Source of the DNA: Rifleibacterium sp035352635
GTDB taxonomy: Bacteria; Muiribacteriota; Ozemobacteria; Ozemobacterales; Ozemobacteraceae
NCBI GenBank assembly: GCA_035352635.1
Contig: DAOPYA010000045.1
Span: 1-35,819, forward strand
Direction: 5' to 3'
DNA: 35,819 nt
This document shows, one piece after another, positions 16,090 to 23,234 of the stretch. Position numbers and translations under genes: made by a program. A model generated the notes under the pieces. That model ran no database searches, had not been told where the DNA came from, and was given only the letters and a program-made list of their open reading frames with translations. How positions within the stretch are numbered: position 1 is the stretch's first letter; every line of letters begins with the position of its first letter.

Positions 16090-16785
16090 ATGACTCAGAA
16101 ACGACACACAAAACTGTCTTCGTACGTACGTTTTTCCCTTATGGTTCTCGGCCTGCTGCTCCTGCAATGGAACGTTCCAGTGCAAAGCTGCAGCGAACTG
16201 CATCTGACTGGTGATCTGATTCTGCCAGAAAAAGAGTCGGTCAAACCATTCACTGTCTGCCGCGAACTGCTCGCCGATGCCAGCCAGCAACTGGCGCATC
16301 TGCAACAATTCATTGGTGCCTGCATAAGCGATATTGAAGAACCAGCAGGCAAAAAATCTTTTCGCATCGTCAAAGTTACCAGCGTGCAGAGCCAGAGCAA
16401 AAAGCTCTGGCCGGTCAGCGGTTCTATTTCTTCTGGTTATGGCATGCGTCGTCACCCGGTAACCCGTCGCCATTCCTTTCACAATGGCATCGATATCAGG
16501 GCCAGAAAGGGCACAGGCATTCTTTCTCCAGCTGATGGCATAGTTGTCAGCGCCGGCCGCGCAGGCCTTATGGGCAGAATGGTCAAGATTAAAACCCGCG
16601 CTGGCAAGGTTCTTTATTTTGGGCATCTTAACAAAATCAGTTGCCGCAAGGGCGACAAGGTCAGGCCCGGGCAATTGCTCGGCACGGTGGGGTCATCCGG
16701 TCGTGCGACCGGCCCGCATCTGCATTTTTCGGTGGCAGTAGCCGGCCGTTACATAAACCCGCTGCAATATCTTTCCGGAGACTGA
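16090..16785 (+). CDS. M23 (LytM-type) metallopeptidase
   Basis: 231 residues. An N-terminal hydrophobic segment (about 13-33) is a signal peptide or anchor. The C-terminal LytM domain starts near LWPVSGSISSGYGMRRHP (about 107-123). Zinc ligands and catalytic residues are intact: HNGID (H131, D135), GH in YFGHL (H179) and GPHLHF (H210, H212). Such enzymes cleave peptidoglycan cross-links or act as amidase activators when degenerate; this one looks active. It starts 6 bases after rho. Because FlgJ here lacks a hydrolase domain, this enzyme is a candidate for opening the wall during rod insertion. A general cell-wall role is equally possible. Confidence 0.9.
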   Translation: MTQKRHTKLSSYVRFSLMVLGLLLLQWNVPVQSCSELHLTGDLILPEKESVKPFTVCRELLADASQQLAHLQQFIGACISDIEEPAGKKSFRIVKVTSVQSQSKKLWPVSGSISSGYGMRRHPVTRRHSFHNGIDIRARKGTGILSPADGIVVSAGRAGLMGRMVKIKTRAGKVLYFGHLNKISCRKGDKVRPGQLLGTVGSSGRATGPHLHFSVAVAGRYINPLQYLSGD

Positions 16786-16813
16786 AGCGGCACTCAGACA
16801 CCGCCCAATTTAT

Positions 16814-16821
16814 GCCGATAA
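16814..16821 (+). promoter_or_regulatory. Candidate sigma-28-type -10 box upstream of the TPR/FlgT-like gene
   Basis: The perfect flagellar -10 motif GCCGATAA lies 41 bases before the preferred start at 16862. The -35 side is poor: 16 bases upstream is TCAG instead of TAAA. It is the third such box in front of a flagellar-type gene in this window, which raises its credibility. Confidence 0.4.
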
Positions 16822-16861
16822 GTTTGATGGTAAACCTTTTCATCAGACGGAGATGCCTGGC

Positions 16862-17950
16862 ATGCTGAACAATATGCAAACCCGAGGGGCGGCAGCTATA
16901 TGGCTGCTGATAGCCTTGGGCACCCCACTGACCGCTGCGCCCCTGCAGACTCCTACCCCCGAACGTCTGCGTGCTTTTTCGGCACCGGGTTCATACGACA
17001 GTGCTCTGAATGCCTATGAAGAGGGTTACAGTCATTATCGTTACGGCAATTTCAACAAAGCCGAAGATAGCTTTATTGAAGCCCTGCGTCAGGAACCCAA
17101 CCTTCTCAAGGCGCATTACTGGCTTGGCAAGCTTTATCACGAACAGGGGCGTCTCGAAGATGCCATCTTCCACTGGGAAGAAGTCGAGCGCCTGAACAAG
17201 CTGATAAAAAACCGTCGGGATGCCCTGAAAGTTCAGAACAACGAGTACCCGGCCTACACCCAGATGCTGCGCGTCTCGCAAAAGACCAAAGAGGCCCGCG
17301 AAGCCTTCGAGCGCGGTTTAAATCTGCTCGACAAGGGCCACTGGGATGGCGCCGAGGTCGAAATTCGTACGGCGGTTGATCTCTACCCCGGCAATCACAA
17401 ATATCTGGTGCAACTGGCCAGAATCCTCTGGGATAAAGGCGAGCATCAGGCGAGCATCAAGTTTTATCGAGACCTGATCAGCAAACGCGATGTTGGTATT
17501 GAACATTTCAAGGAAGGTATTGAACGGATGCTGCAAGTCGATATGGGCTATGTTGCATTGCCATTGATTGCCGAACAACGCCATCGTTTTGCTGCTGAAC
17601 CAGAGTTTGCAGCCCTTGCCGAAAAATTTGTAATCAGCTCTAATCACGAAGTTTCGGCACCTGGCAAAGTTGTCAAAAGGTTGAACGGTCAGGTAATCAT
17701 CAACATGGGCCTGGAAGAAGGCCTGAATCTTTCTGATGAATACAGCCTTGATCTGCGGGCCTTCAATGCAGGCGAACCGCTGCTCGACCCTGATGACGGC
17801 AAACAGATCGGCAGAGCTCCTGACCGGCCTTCAGCCGATCTTCTTCTTACCAAAGTTTATAAAAACACTAGCTGGGCGCTTATCAGACGCGAATTCGGCC
17901 CGGGCGTGAAAGCAGGTGACCTGATTGAATTCAAAAAAACATTCCGCTGA
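16862..17950 (+). CDS. Secreted TPR protein with a FlgT-like C-terminal domain
   Basis: 362 residues from the ATG at 16862, which has GGAG (16849-16852) at proper distance; the ATG at 16853 is too close to that site. A signal peptide precedes TPR repeats (about 45-230), for example EEGYSHYRYGNFNKAEDSFIEAL, AHYWLGKLYHEQGRLEDAIFHW and DKGEHQASIKFYRDL. The last 90 residues read GKVVKRLNGQVIINMGLEEGLNLSDEYSL...LDPDDGKQIG and end with a KAGDLIEF strand. This pattern is found in the C-terminal domain of FlgT and similar envelope proteins. A possible GCCGATAA box lies upstream. A role near the flagellar basal body is inferred. The 3' end (17950) runs up to the smpB ribosome site. Confidence 0.68.
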   Translation: MLNNMQTRGAAAIWLLIALGTPLTAAPLQTPTPERLRAFSAPGSYDSALNAYEEGYSHYRYGNFNKAEDSFIEALRQEPNLLKAHYWLGKLYHEQGRLEDAIFHWEEVERLNKLIKNRRDALKVQNNEYPAYTQMLRVSQKTKEAREAFERGLNLLDKGHWDGAEVEIRTAVDLYPGNHKYLVQLARILWDKGEHQASIKFYRDLISKRDVGIEHFKEGIERMLQVDMGYVALPLIAEQRHRFAAEPEFAALAEKFVISSNHEVSAPGKVVKRLNGQVIINMGLEEGLNLSDEYSLDLRAFNAGEPLLDPDDGKQIGRAPDRPSADLLLTKVYKNTSWALIRREFGPGVKAGDLIEFKKTFR

Positions 17951-17960
17951 AGGCGTCAAG

Positions 17961-18401
17961 GTGATTGCGGCGAACCGCAAAGCGCACTTTGATTATTTCA
18001 TCATCGAAAAACTCGAGGCAGGAATTTCACTGGTCGGTTCTGAGTTACGCCCCTGTCGCGAAGGTAGAGTCAACCTCAAAGATTCTTATGCCGAAGAAGT
18101 CGATGGCCAGTTGTGGCTTTATGATATGCACATCGGTTCAAACTCTTTTTCGAACCGGCTAGATCATGAACCAGAACGCAAAAGGCGACTGCTGGCGCAC
18201 AAAAAAGAAATTATCAAATGGGGTTACAAGGTCAAGACTTCTGGAATGAGCATTGTGCCATTGAGAATCTATTTTAAAGAAGGCAAGGTTAAGGTTGAAA
18301 TAGCTCTCGTAAAAGGCAAAACCAAATACGACAAGCGTGATTCAATCGCCAAAAACGATGCAAAGCGTGATACGGAACGTGAACTTGGAGGCCGCTTCTG
18401 A
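17961..18401 (+). CDS. smpB: SsrA (tmRNA)-binding protein SmpB
   Basis: 146 residues from the GTG at 17961, with GAAGG at 17949-17953. The TTG at 17925 would overlap the upstream gene and add residues not typical of the family. The N-terminus IAANRKAHFDYFIIEKLEAGISLVGSE matches SmpB, as do EGRVNLKDSYAEE, MHIGSNSF, HEPERKRRLLAHKKEI and the C-terminal KGKTKYDKRDSIAKNDAKRD. SmpB binds tmRNA and rescues stalled ribosomes. The usual GTEVKSLR segment is GSELRPCR here. The gene overlaps the next one by one base (TGATG at 18399-18403). No tmRNA gene is visible in the window. Confidence 0.95.
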   Translation: MIAANRKAHFDYFIIEKLEAGISLVGSELRPCREGRVNLKDSYAEEVDGQLWLYDMHIGSNSFSNRLDHEPERKRRLLAHKKEIIKWGYKVKTSGMSIVPLRIYFKEGKVKVEIALVKGKTKYDKRDSIAKNDAKRDTERELGGRF

Positions 18402-20068
18402 TGTCTTTTAATACTATTCGTTCTGCTCAGAAACTGAGTTTAGCCGGTATGCTTCTTTTCTTTTTCGGCATGACCATCATAGCCACGGCTCAGGATGGTT
18501 ACATCAGCGCCCGAAGCTTCGCCGAATCGCAGGGAATTGCGCATTTATGGTTTCCAGTTCAGAAAATGCTGGTAATGCGCAAAGGCCTTAAATCAGTCAA
18601 ACTACGCCTCAACGATCCGATTGCTCTGGTGGATGACAAGGAAGTAGCTCTACCGGCAGCTCCCAGAATGCAGGATGGACAGATCATGGTACCCGCTGCC
18701 GCCCTGCAAAGACTCTTTCAAGGGACGACCAATGTTGTTCCGGTCATACCGCCAAATTCCATGCAGAGTACCACCCCAGAACGTCAGTCGCCACCGGCAA
18801 TAATGGTTCCGATTGCCCAGACACCCGCGCCGGTGCCGACTCCAGTGCCTTTTGCCCAACCGATGCAGCCTCAAACTCAGCAGGAAAAGCCACCGGTCAT
18901 TTCGGTCGAAGATTCTTCCGAAGCGGTGCTTCTTGCCCTCAGGCACAGCTCAAGAGAAGATCACACCCGTGTGGTTCTTGAATTCAGTGCTCCGGTGACC
19001 TATCGCACCGAGTTCAAAGATGGAACCTACCGTCTGACGATTGTCGGGTGTCGAAACCTTATCCCAACCAAGCGCACCAACCCGGGCGGCCGCGATGTCA
19101 ACCGCCTTGAAATTAACAGTGGCGCTGACCGCAAAGGGCTGATTCTGAATTTTGTTCTCCCCCAGAAAGAAAAAGCGCCAACGATTGAAACGGTCGCCAC
19201 GCCATTCCGCATGATCGTCAGTATTCCGTGCCCTCCGAACCTGCTGCCGGTCGCCACCGCCACAGCTCTGATTGCCACTGCCCCGGCGCAGCTGACCGCA
19301 GCAAGTTCGTCACCGGTCGTTACAAAAACAGTTCCGGCGGTTCCGGCAGTTCCGGCAGTTGCCGCAGCCCCAAAGGCCGAATCAGCTCCGGAAATTAACA
19401 TTGAAGTTGTTTCGGCAAAGCTTAATGACGAATCATTTGCCGGTCGCACTGTGGTCATCGACCCGGGTCATGGCGGCAGTGACAATGGCTTCGTCTTTTC
19501 AGGGCGCCCCGAAGAAAAGCAGGTCAACCTCGCGGTTGCCAGGCACCTTAAATCAAGGCTCGAAGAGATTGGCTTCAAGGCGGTTATGACCAGAACCTCC
19601 GACGTTGACCTGCCGCAATCGCAGCGCGTCAGCTTTGCAAACCGGCATGGTGGCGATCTTTACATTTCTCTGCACACCAGTGGTTCAGCCGATCCTTTAA
19701 AAGCAGGGGTTGCCTGTTATTACTTTGCCCCGGAAGGCTATTTTGTGAACAAAGACGCGCAGGGTGCCCAGCATGATGCCGCATTTTCCGAATGGCTGCG
19801 CAGCACCAGGTTTGACCTGGCAATGTTTGTGGCCAAAAAGGTGAATGAGCGACTGGTGCAGCACCTGAGGGTCGATAGTCGCGGAGTGAAGGCTTTGCCG
19901 CTGCTGCCGCTCAAATTCATCATGAACCCGGCGGTAATGGTTGAAGTTGGCATGTTATCAGATAAAACCGAAGGTAAAAACCTGATCAGCGACAAGTATC
20001 AACAGGCGGTTGCTCAATCGATTGCCAACGCTGTCGTTGATTTCTTCAACGGTATCGTAATTAAATAA
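18401..20068 (+). CDS. N-acetylmuramoyl-L-alanine amidase with AMIN domain (AmiC-type)
   Basis: 555 residues. Signal peptide to about residue 31. An N-terminal domain resembles a copper-amine-oxidase-N-like fold (about 35-108), followed by a Pro-rich linker and an AMIN-type domain (about 178-275, with RVVLEFSAPVTYR). An Ala/Pro linker has three VPA repeats encoded by a 9-base repeat (19331-19357). The catalytic Amidase_3 domain (about 349-555) has VVIDPGHGGSD (H357), EEKQVNLAVA (E372), YISLHTSG (H425) and MVEVGMLSD (E515), so the zinc ligands and catalytic Glu are present. It removes stem peptides from glycan strands in the periplasm, usually during cell separation. It follows smpB with a 1-base overlap. 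Confidence 0.92.
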   Translation: MSFNTIRSAQKLSLAGMLLFFFGMTIIATAQDGYISARSFAESQGIAHLWFPVQKMLVMRKGLKSVKLRLNDPIALVDDKEVALPAAPRMQDGQIMVPAAALQRLFQGTTNVVPVIPPNSMQSTTPERQSPPAIMVPIAQTPAPVPTPVPFAQPMQPQTQQEKPPVISVEDSSEAVLLALRHSSREDHTRVVLEFSAPVTYRTEFKDGTYRLTIVGCRNLIPTKRTNPGGRDVNRLEINSGADRKGLILNFVLPQKEKAPTIETVATPFRMIVSIPCPPNLLPVATATALIATAPAQLTAASSSPVVTKTVPAVPAVPAVAAAPKAESAPEINIEVVSAKLNDESFAGRTVVIDPGHGGSDNGFVFSGRPEEKQVNLAVARHLKSRLEEIGFKAVMTRTSDVDLPQSQRVSFANRHGGDLYISLHTSGSADPLKAGVACYYFAPEGYFVNKDAQGAQHDAAFSEWLRSTRFDLAMFVAKKVNERLVQHLRVDSRGVKALPLLPLKFIMNPAVMVEVGMLSDKTEGKNLISDKYQQAVAQSIANAVVDFFNGIVIK

Positions 20069-20092
20069 CGGGGTTGCCCCGGGGAGACTGAA

Positions 20093-20743
20093 ATGGCCGC
20101 AAAAAAACCATCGAGACATAATCAGGAAAAGATTCTCTTCATTCTTATGGGTTTCATCATTCTTGGGCTGATTGTTTCAGGCTATTTTCTGTTCGTCAGA
20201 AAAATTCTGCCCGAAATCAGCAGCGGGAAAGAGACAACCACTGCCCAGGCTGCCCCAGAAGGCGCTTCGGCTGCCATCAACGACGATCTCGCCGCTGCCA
20301 ATGAGTTGATTCCGCAAGAAGAGGCCCAGGATCTGCGCATCTATTTCGGAGTTAAGGGAAAGGATCTTCTGACTTCAGAGTTGCGCCGGGTGCGCAAGAA
20401 AACCATGCTAATCGCCCAGGCACGTCAGATCATTGAAACCCTTCTCGAAGGGCCCGTTACCGGAACAATGTATCAGCTGCTGCCCCGTGAAATTAAACTG
20501 CGGGGTTTGTACTTCGATTCAGGCACTTTTATTGTCGATCTAAGCCGGGAATTTGCTGATCTCAGGGTTTTTGGGCCAACCGAACAGATTCTGGCTGTTT
20601 ATTCTCTGGTAAATTCACTGACCGAACTTGACCCGAAAGCAAGGGTTAAATTTCTGGTCAATGGCAGCGAACCGGCCGCTGAAGACGGTCATGTTGATCT
20701 TTCGCTGCCTCTGACCCGCATTGAAAAGCTCATTCAAAACTGA
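20093..20743 (+). CDS. GerMN-domain protein
   Basis: 216 residues. A transmembrane helix lies at about 14-35, then an Ala/Glu-rich linker, then a GerMN (sporulation/germination-type) domain (about 75-205). Its pattern is LRIYFGVKGKDLL...ARQIIETLLEGP...LLPREIKLRGLYFDSGTFIVDLSREF, ending ILAVYSLVNSLTELDPKARVKFLVNG. This matches GerM-type domains, which are common in non-sporulating bacteria and often accompany AmiC-type amidases. It is likely periplasmic and membrane-anchored. The gene lies 24 bases after the amidase with a GGGGAG ribosome site and ends at a strong terminator. The amidase neighbourhood supports a cell-wall role. Confidence 0.85.
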   Translation: MAAKKPSRHNQEKILFILMGFIILGLIVSGYFLFVRKILPEISSGKETTTAQAAPEGASAAINDDLAAANELIPQEEAQDLRIYFGVKGKDLLTSELRRVRKKTMLIAQARQIIETLLEGPVTGTMYQLLPREIKLRGLYFDSGTFIVDLSREFADLRVFGPTEQILAVYSLVNSLTELDPKARVKFLVNGSEPAAEDGHVDLSLPLTRIEKLIQN

Positions 20744-20760
20744 ACAAAGGTTAATAGAAC

Positions 20761-20797
20761 AACAAAAAAGCGGCCGATAAACGGCCGCTTTTTTGTT
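20761..20797. terminator. Bidirectional intrinsic terminator between convergent genes
   Basis: A perfect 16-bp inverted repeat (20761-20776 with 20782-20797) contains a GCGGCCG core flanked by A6 and T6, with a 5-base loop. The T6 tract on either strand allows termination of both the GerMN gene (+) and the pilin-like gene (-). Confidence 0.93.
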
Positions 20798-20827
20798 GCG
20801 AATTTTAACTGGCGTTTTGCCTGAGAA

Positions 20828-21187
20828 TCAACCGCCCCAGGTAGCGCTGGCACAACCATGAACGGTGCATAATACCTTTTTGCCGTTTGGCAGGCCCTCT
20901 TCGGTGCCCTTTACCCATTCATACTTGCCTTTTGAGGGGCATATTGGCATGCGTTCGCCACTGAGGAGCGAAGCCAGATCTTCAACTGATTCAGGGTACT
21001 GCTTCTTTTCGATGTTATATAGCTCAGCCGTACGGCTTAGAAGAGAACTGAATTCAAAACATTTGCTTTCGCGGGCGCGATCACGAACCCTTTGAAAATG
21101 CGGCAACGCAATGGCTGCCAGAATGCCAATAATGGCAATGACAATCATCAATTCAATAAGAGTAAAACCTGAATTAATTTTTTTCAT
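20828..21187 (-). CDS. Type IV pilin / pseudopilin-like protein
   Basis: 119 residues from the ATG at 21185-21187. The class III signal MKKINSG/FTLIELMIV has cleavage after G7, F8 as the first mature residue and the conserved E12 at +5, followed by a hydrophobic helix (IAIIGILAAIALP). The C-terminal globular part is small with Cys residues (PICPSKGKYEW, VLCTVHGC), suggesting disulfide bonding. The protein resembles major-pilin or GspG-type pseudopilins. The start at MKKIN is preferred over an ATG at 21244 because that one would add a non-pilin leader. It has no pilus genes beside it and is expressed away from the convergent GerMN gene. Confidence 0.88.
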   Translation of the reverse strand: MKKINSGFTLIELMIVIAIIGILAAIALPHFQRVRDRARESKCFEFSSLLSRTAELYNIEKKQYPESVEDLASLLSGERMPICPSKGKYEWVKGTEEGLPNGKKVLCTVHGCASATWGG

Positions 21188-21199
21188 AAGCTCACTTAG

Positions 21200-21250
21200 A
21201 TTATACCACCAGAGAAATATTTTGCAAAACAATTCTTTTTGCATTATTAT
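21200..21250. promoter_or_regulatory. Divergent overlapping promoters sharing one -35 palindrome
   Basis: The perfect palindrome TTTTGCAAAA (21220-21229) contains a TTGCAA -35-like hexamer readable on both strands. On the plus strand, TATTAT (21245-21250) lies 17 bases downstream, for the NHL lipoprotein gene. On the minus strand, TATAAT (21205-21200) lies 16 bases away, for the pilin-like gene. That minus promoter would start only about 5 bases before the ATG, so a second TATAAT (21251-21246) may be used instead. Confidence 0.5.
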
Positions 21251-21285
21251 ATCAACTAGTTACAAAATGGATACTTGGGGTTTCT

Positions 21286-22185
21286 ATGCTCAATAAAAAG
21301 ACTGCTTTGCTGATGCTGTTTGCGGTTGCCTCTGCAACTGGTTGCGTTCCTGACAAGTTTCAGTATGACCGGGAATTCGGAAAATCCGGATCGAACCGCG
21401 GGGAGTTTTTGAGCGCCACAGATATTGATTTGAACAAAAATGGCAATCTGGTGCTTGCTGATGGCGGCAATACTCGCATTCAGGTTTTATCAACTGATGG
21501 TAATTCGATCATGACTGCTGGTGAATCTGGTCGTGAAGGCTATAAGCTGCAGAGTGTCGCCGGGCTGGGTGTTAATCACCTGACTGATGATATATGGGTT
21601 TGCGACCAGCGCGGCAACAAAATTGTCAGATTCGACGCCGCTGGTACACCTAACATGAAGGTTACCAGCAAAATGAAATACCCCATGGACGTAGCAATTG
21701 ACCGATCTGGTGATGCTTACGTCATTATGTCCAAAATCCCTGAAATCTACAAATATGATGCGAGCGGCAATTTTCTTGCCACTATCGGCGGCTCAGGCAA
21801 AGCAGCCTTGGTTTTCCCGACTTCCATCATGATTCACGATAATTTTCTGTTTATCTCTGATTTCGGTGGCAGGCGCGTTGTTAAGCTTGACATGGAAGGT
21901 AAATTCGTAGCTGAATTCAAAGACAAGGGCGAATACGAAGAAATGAAAGGGCCGTCCGGCATGCACATCGACAAGGATGGTAATCTATACATCCTTGACC
22001 TTGGCGAAGTTCCGGTGGTTATTCTCTCTTCAACCGGCAAATTCATCTCTAAACTTGGTGATTTTGGCAACCAGCCCGGCAGTTTTCTCTACCCGACAGG
22101 TGTTATTGCCAAATCCCCAGAAGAAATCTACGTTCTCGACAACAGTCGCAACACCATACTGAACTTCAAGAAAAAACCTGAATAA
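21286..22185 (+). CDS. NHL-repeat lipoprotein
   Basis: 299 residues. The signal peptide ends in the lipobox SATGC (Cys20). The rest is a six-bladed NHL/beta-propeller array, with repeating DIDLNKNGNLVLADGGNTRIQVL, GVNHLTDDIWVCDQRGNKIVRF, DVAIDRSGDAYVI, FLFISDFGGRRVVKLD, GMHIDKDGNLYILD and EIYVLDNSRNTILNF. NHL propellers bind ligands or act as protein platforms; nothing shows a substrate. The start is the ATG at 21286 with a weak TTGGGG ribosome site. mltG follows after 17 bases. A second NHL-repeat gene lies about 1.9 kb downstream in the same run of genes. Confidence 0.85.
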   Translation: MLNKKTALLMLFAVASATGCVPDKFQYDREFGKSGSNRGEFLSATDIDLNKNGNLVLADGGNTRIQVLSTDGNSIMTAGESGREGYKLQSVAGLGVNHLTDDIWVCDQRGNKIVRFDAAGTPNMKVTSKMKYPMDVAIDRSGDAYVIMSKIPEIYKYDASGNFLATIGGSGKAALVFPTSIMIHDNFLFISDFGGRRVVKLDMEGKFVAEFKDKGEYEEMKGPSGMHIDKDGNLYILDLGEVPVVILSSTGKFISKLGDFGNQPGSFLYPTGVIAKSPEEIYVLDNSRNTILNFKKKPE

Positions 22186-22202
22186 GCTTTCCGAGAAACA
22201 CC

Positions 22203-23234
22203 GTGAAAATCCTGAAATATTTGATTCTCGTGGTGTTTTTTGCTTTTCTGGGCCTGGCTGGCTTCGCATCAGGAGCCTACCTCTGGATCACAGAAATGGC
22301 AAGCCCACCAGCCAGTGGCCAAAAGACAGAGCTTTTTGTGCAACCCGGCGTCAATACACGGCAGATTGCAACCCTGCTAAAAGAAAAAAGCATTGTGCGC
22401 AGCGCGCTGTTATTCAGACTTTATATCAGATTTCTCGCGGTTGACCAGCGCCTCAAACCTGGGCAATATAGTTTTTCAGGCAACGAAACTCTTAACGAAG
22501 TCATATTCAAACTGCTGCGAGGCAGTCTGCAAACCGTTTCCGTGACGATTCCCGAAGGTCTGACTATCAAACAGGTGGCAGCGATCCTTGAAGAATCTGG
22601 CATCTGCACGGCAGCAGCATTCATCGAAGCAGTCTCAGACCCGGGTCTGATCGGCAAAGTTTTTAGCACCTGGAACCTGATTCCAGCTCCAGAAGGCCTT
22701 GTTTTTCCTGACACCTACTATTTTAACAGGCCAACTCCGGCCCCTCAGGCAGCTGAGCGCATGCTGCGCCTTATGAAACATCAGATTGACCGAATCTTCG
22801 TTACCCCCCTGCCCGCTGGATTAACGCAATACCAGGGCTGCATTCTTGCCTCGATAATTGAAGAAGAGGCGGCTCTGGCAGACGAGCGCCCTCTCATTGC
22901 CTCGGTTTTTTATAACCGTCTGACCAGGCAGATGAAGCTTGAATCATGCGCAACGGTTCTCTACGCTCTCGGTTCACATAAAAACCGTATTCTTTTCGAA
23001 GACCTTAAAATTGATTCGCCATACAATACCTATCTGTATCCAGGTCTGCCCCCCACACCGATTGCCAACTTCGGAACATCTGCCTTGGCGGCAGTAGCTG
23101 CCCCGGCGGTTTCAGACTATCTTTTCTTTGTTTCAGATGGCAAGCGGGGCCATAATTTTTCGAGCACGATTAACGAACACAATCGTCTCAGACATCAGTT
23201 TTATCAGAAACGAAAAAAGGCAGGTAACGATTGA
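22203..23234 (+). CDS. mltG: Endolytic transglycosylase MltG
   Basis: 343 residues from a GTG at 22203. A transmembrane helix lies at about 6-28. A LysM-like subdomain precedes the catalytic domain. Signatures are VTIPEGLTIKQVAAILEESG, PEGLVFPDTYYF, ASIIEEEAALADERPLIASVFYNRL (catalytic Glu at about E220), DSPYNTYLYPGLPPTPIANFG, and YLFFVSDGKRGHNFSSTINEHN. These match MltG, which cuts nascent glycan strands at the inner membrane. The usual LQTDPTVIY segment reads LESCATVLY here. The TGA overlaps the ATG of the next gene (ATGA type at 23231-23236), so the two are co-translated. Confidence 0.94.
   Translation: MKILKYLILVVFFAFLGLAGFASGAYLWITEMASPPASGQKTELFVQPGVNTRQIATLLKEKSIVRSALLFRLYIRFLAVDQRLKPGQYSFSGNETLNEVIFKLLRGSLQTVSVTIPEGLTIKQVAAILEESGICTAAAFIEAVSDPGLIGKVFSTWNLIPAPEGLVFPDTYYFNRPTPAPQAAERMLRLMKHQIDRIFVTPLPAGLTQYQGCILASIIEEEAALADERPLIASVFYNRLTRQMKLESCATVLYALGSHKNRILFEDLKIDSPYNTYLYPGLPPTPIANFGTSALAAVAAPAVSDYLFFVSDGKRGHNFSSTINEHNRLRHQFYQKRKKAGND

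Noticed and set aside
16003..16674. 223-residue minus-strand ORF over the end of rho and the M23 gene
   Set aside because: Antisense to two clear families with intact motifs; no ribosome site or recognisable domain.
20773..20780. GCCGATAA box on the plus strand
   Set aside because: It lies inside the bidirectional terminator hairpin, and the next downstream gene is on the other strand.
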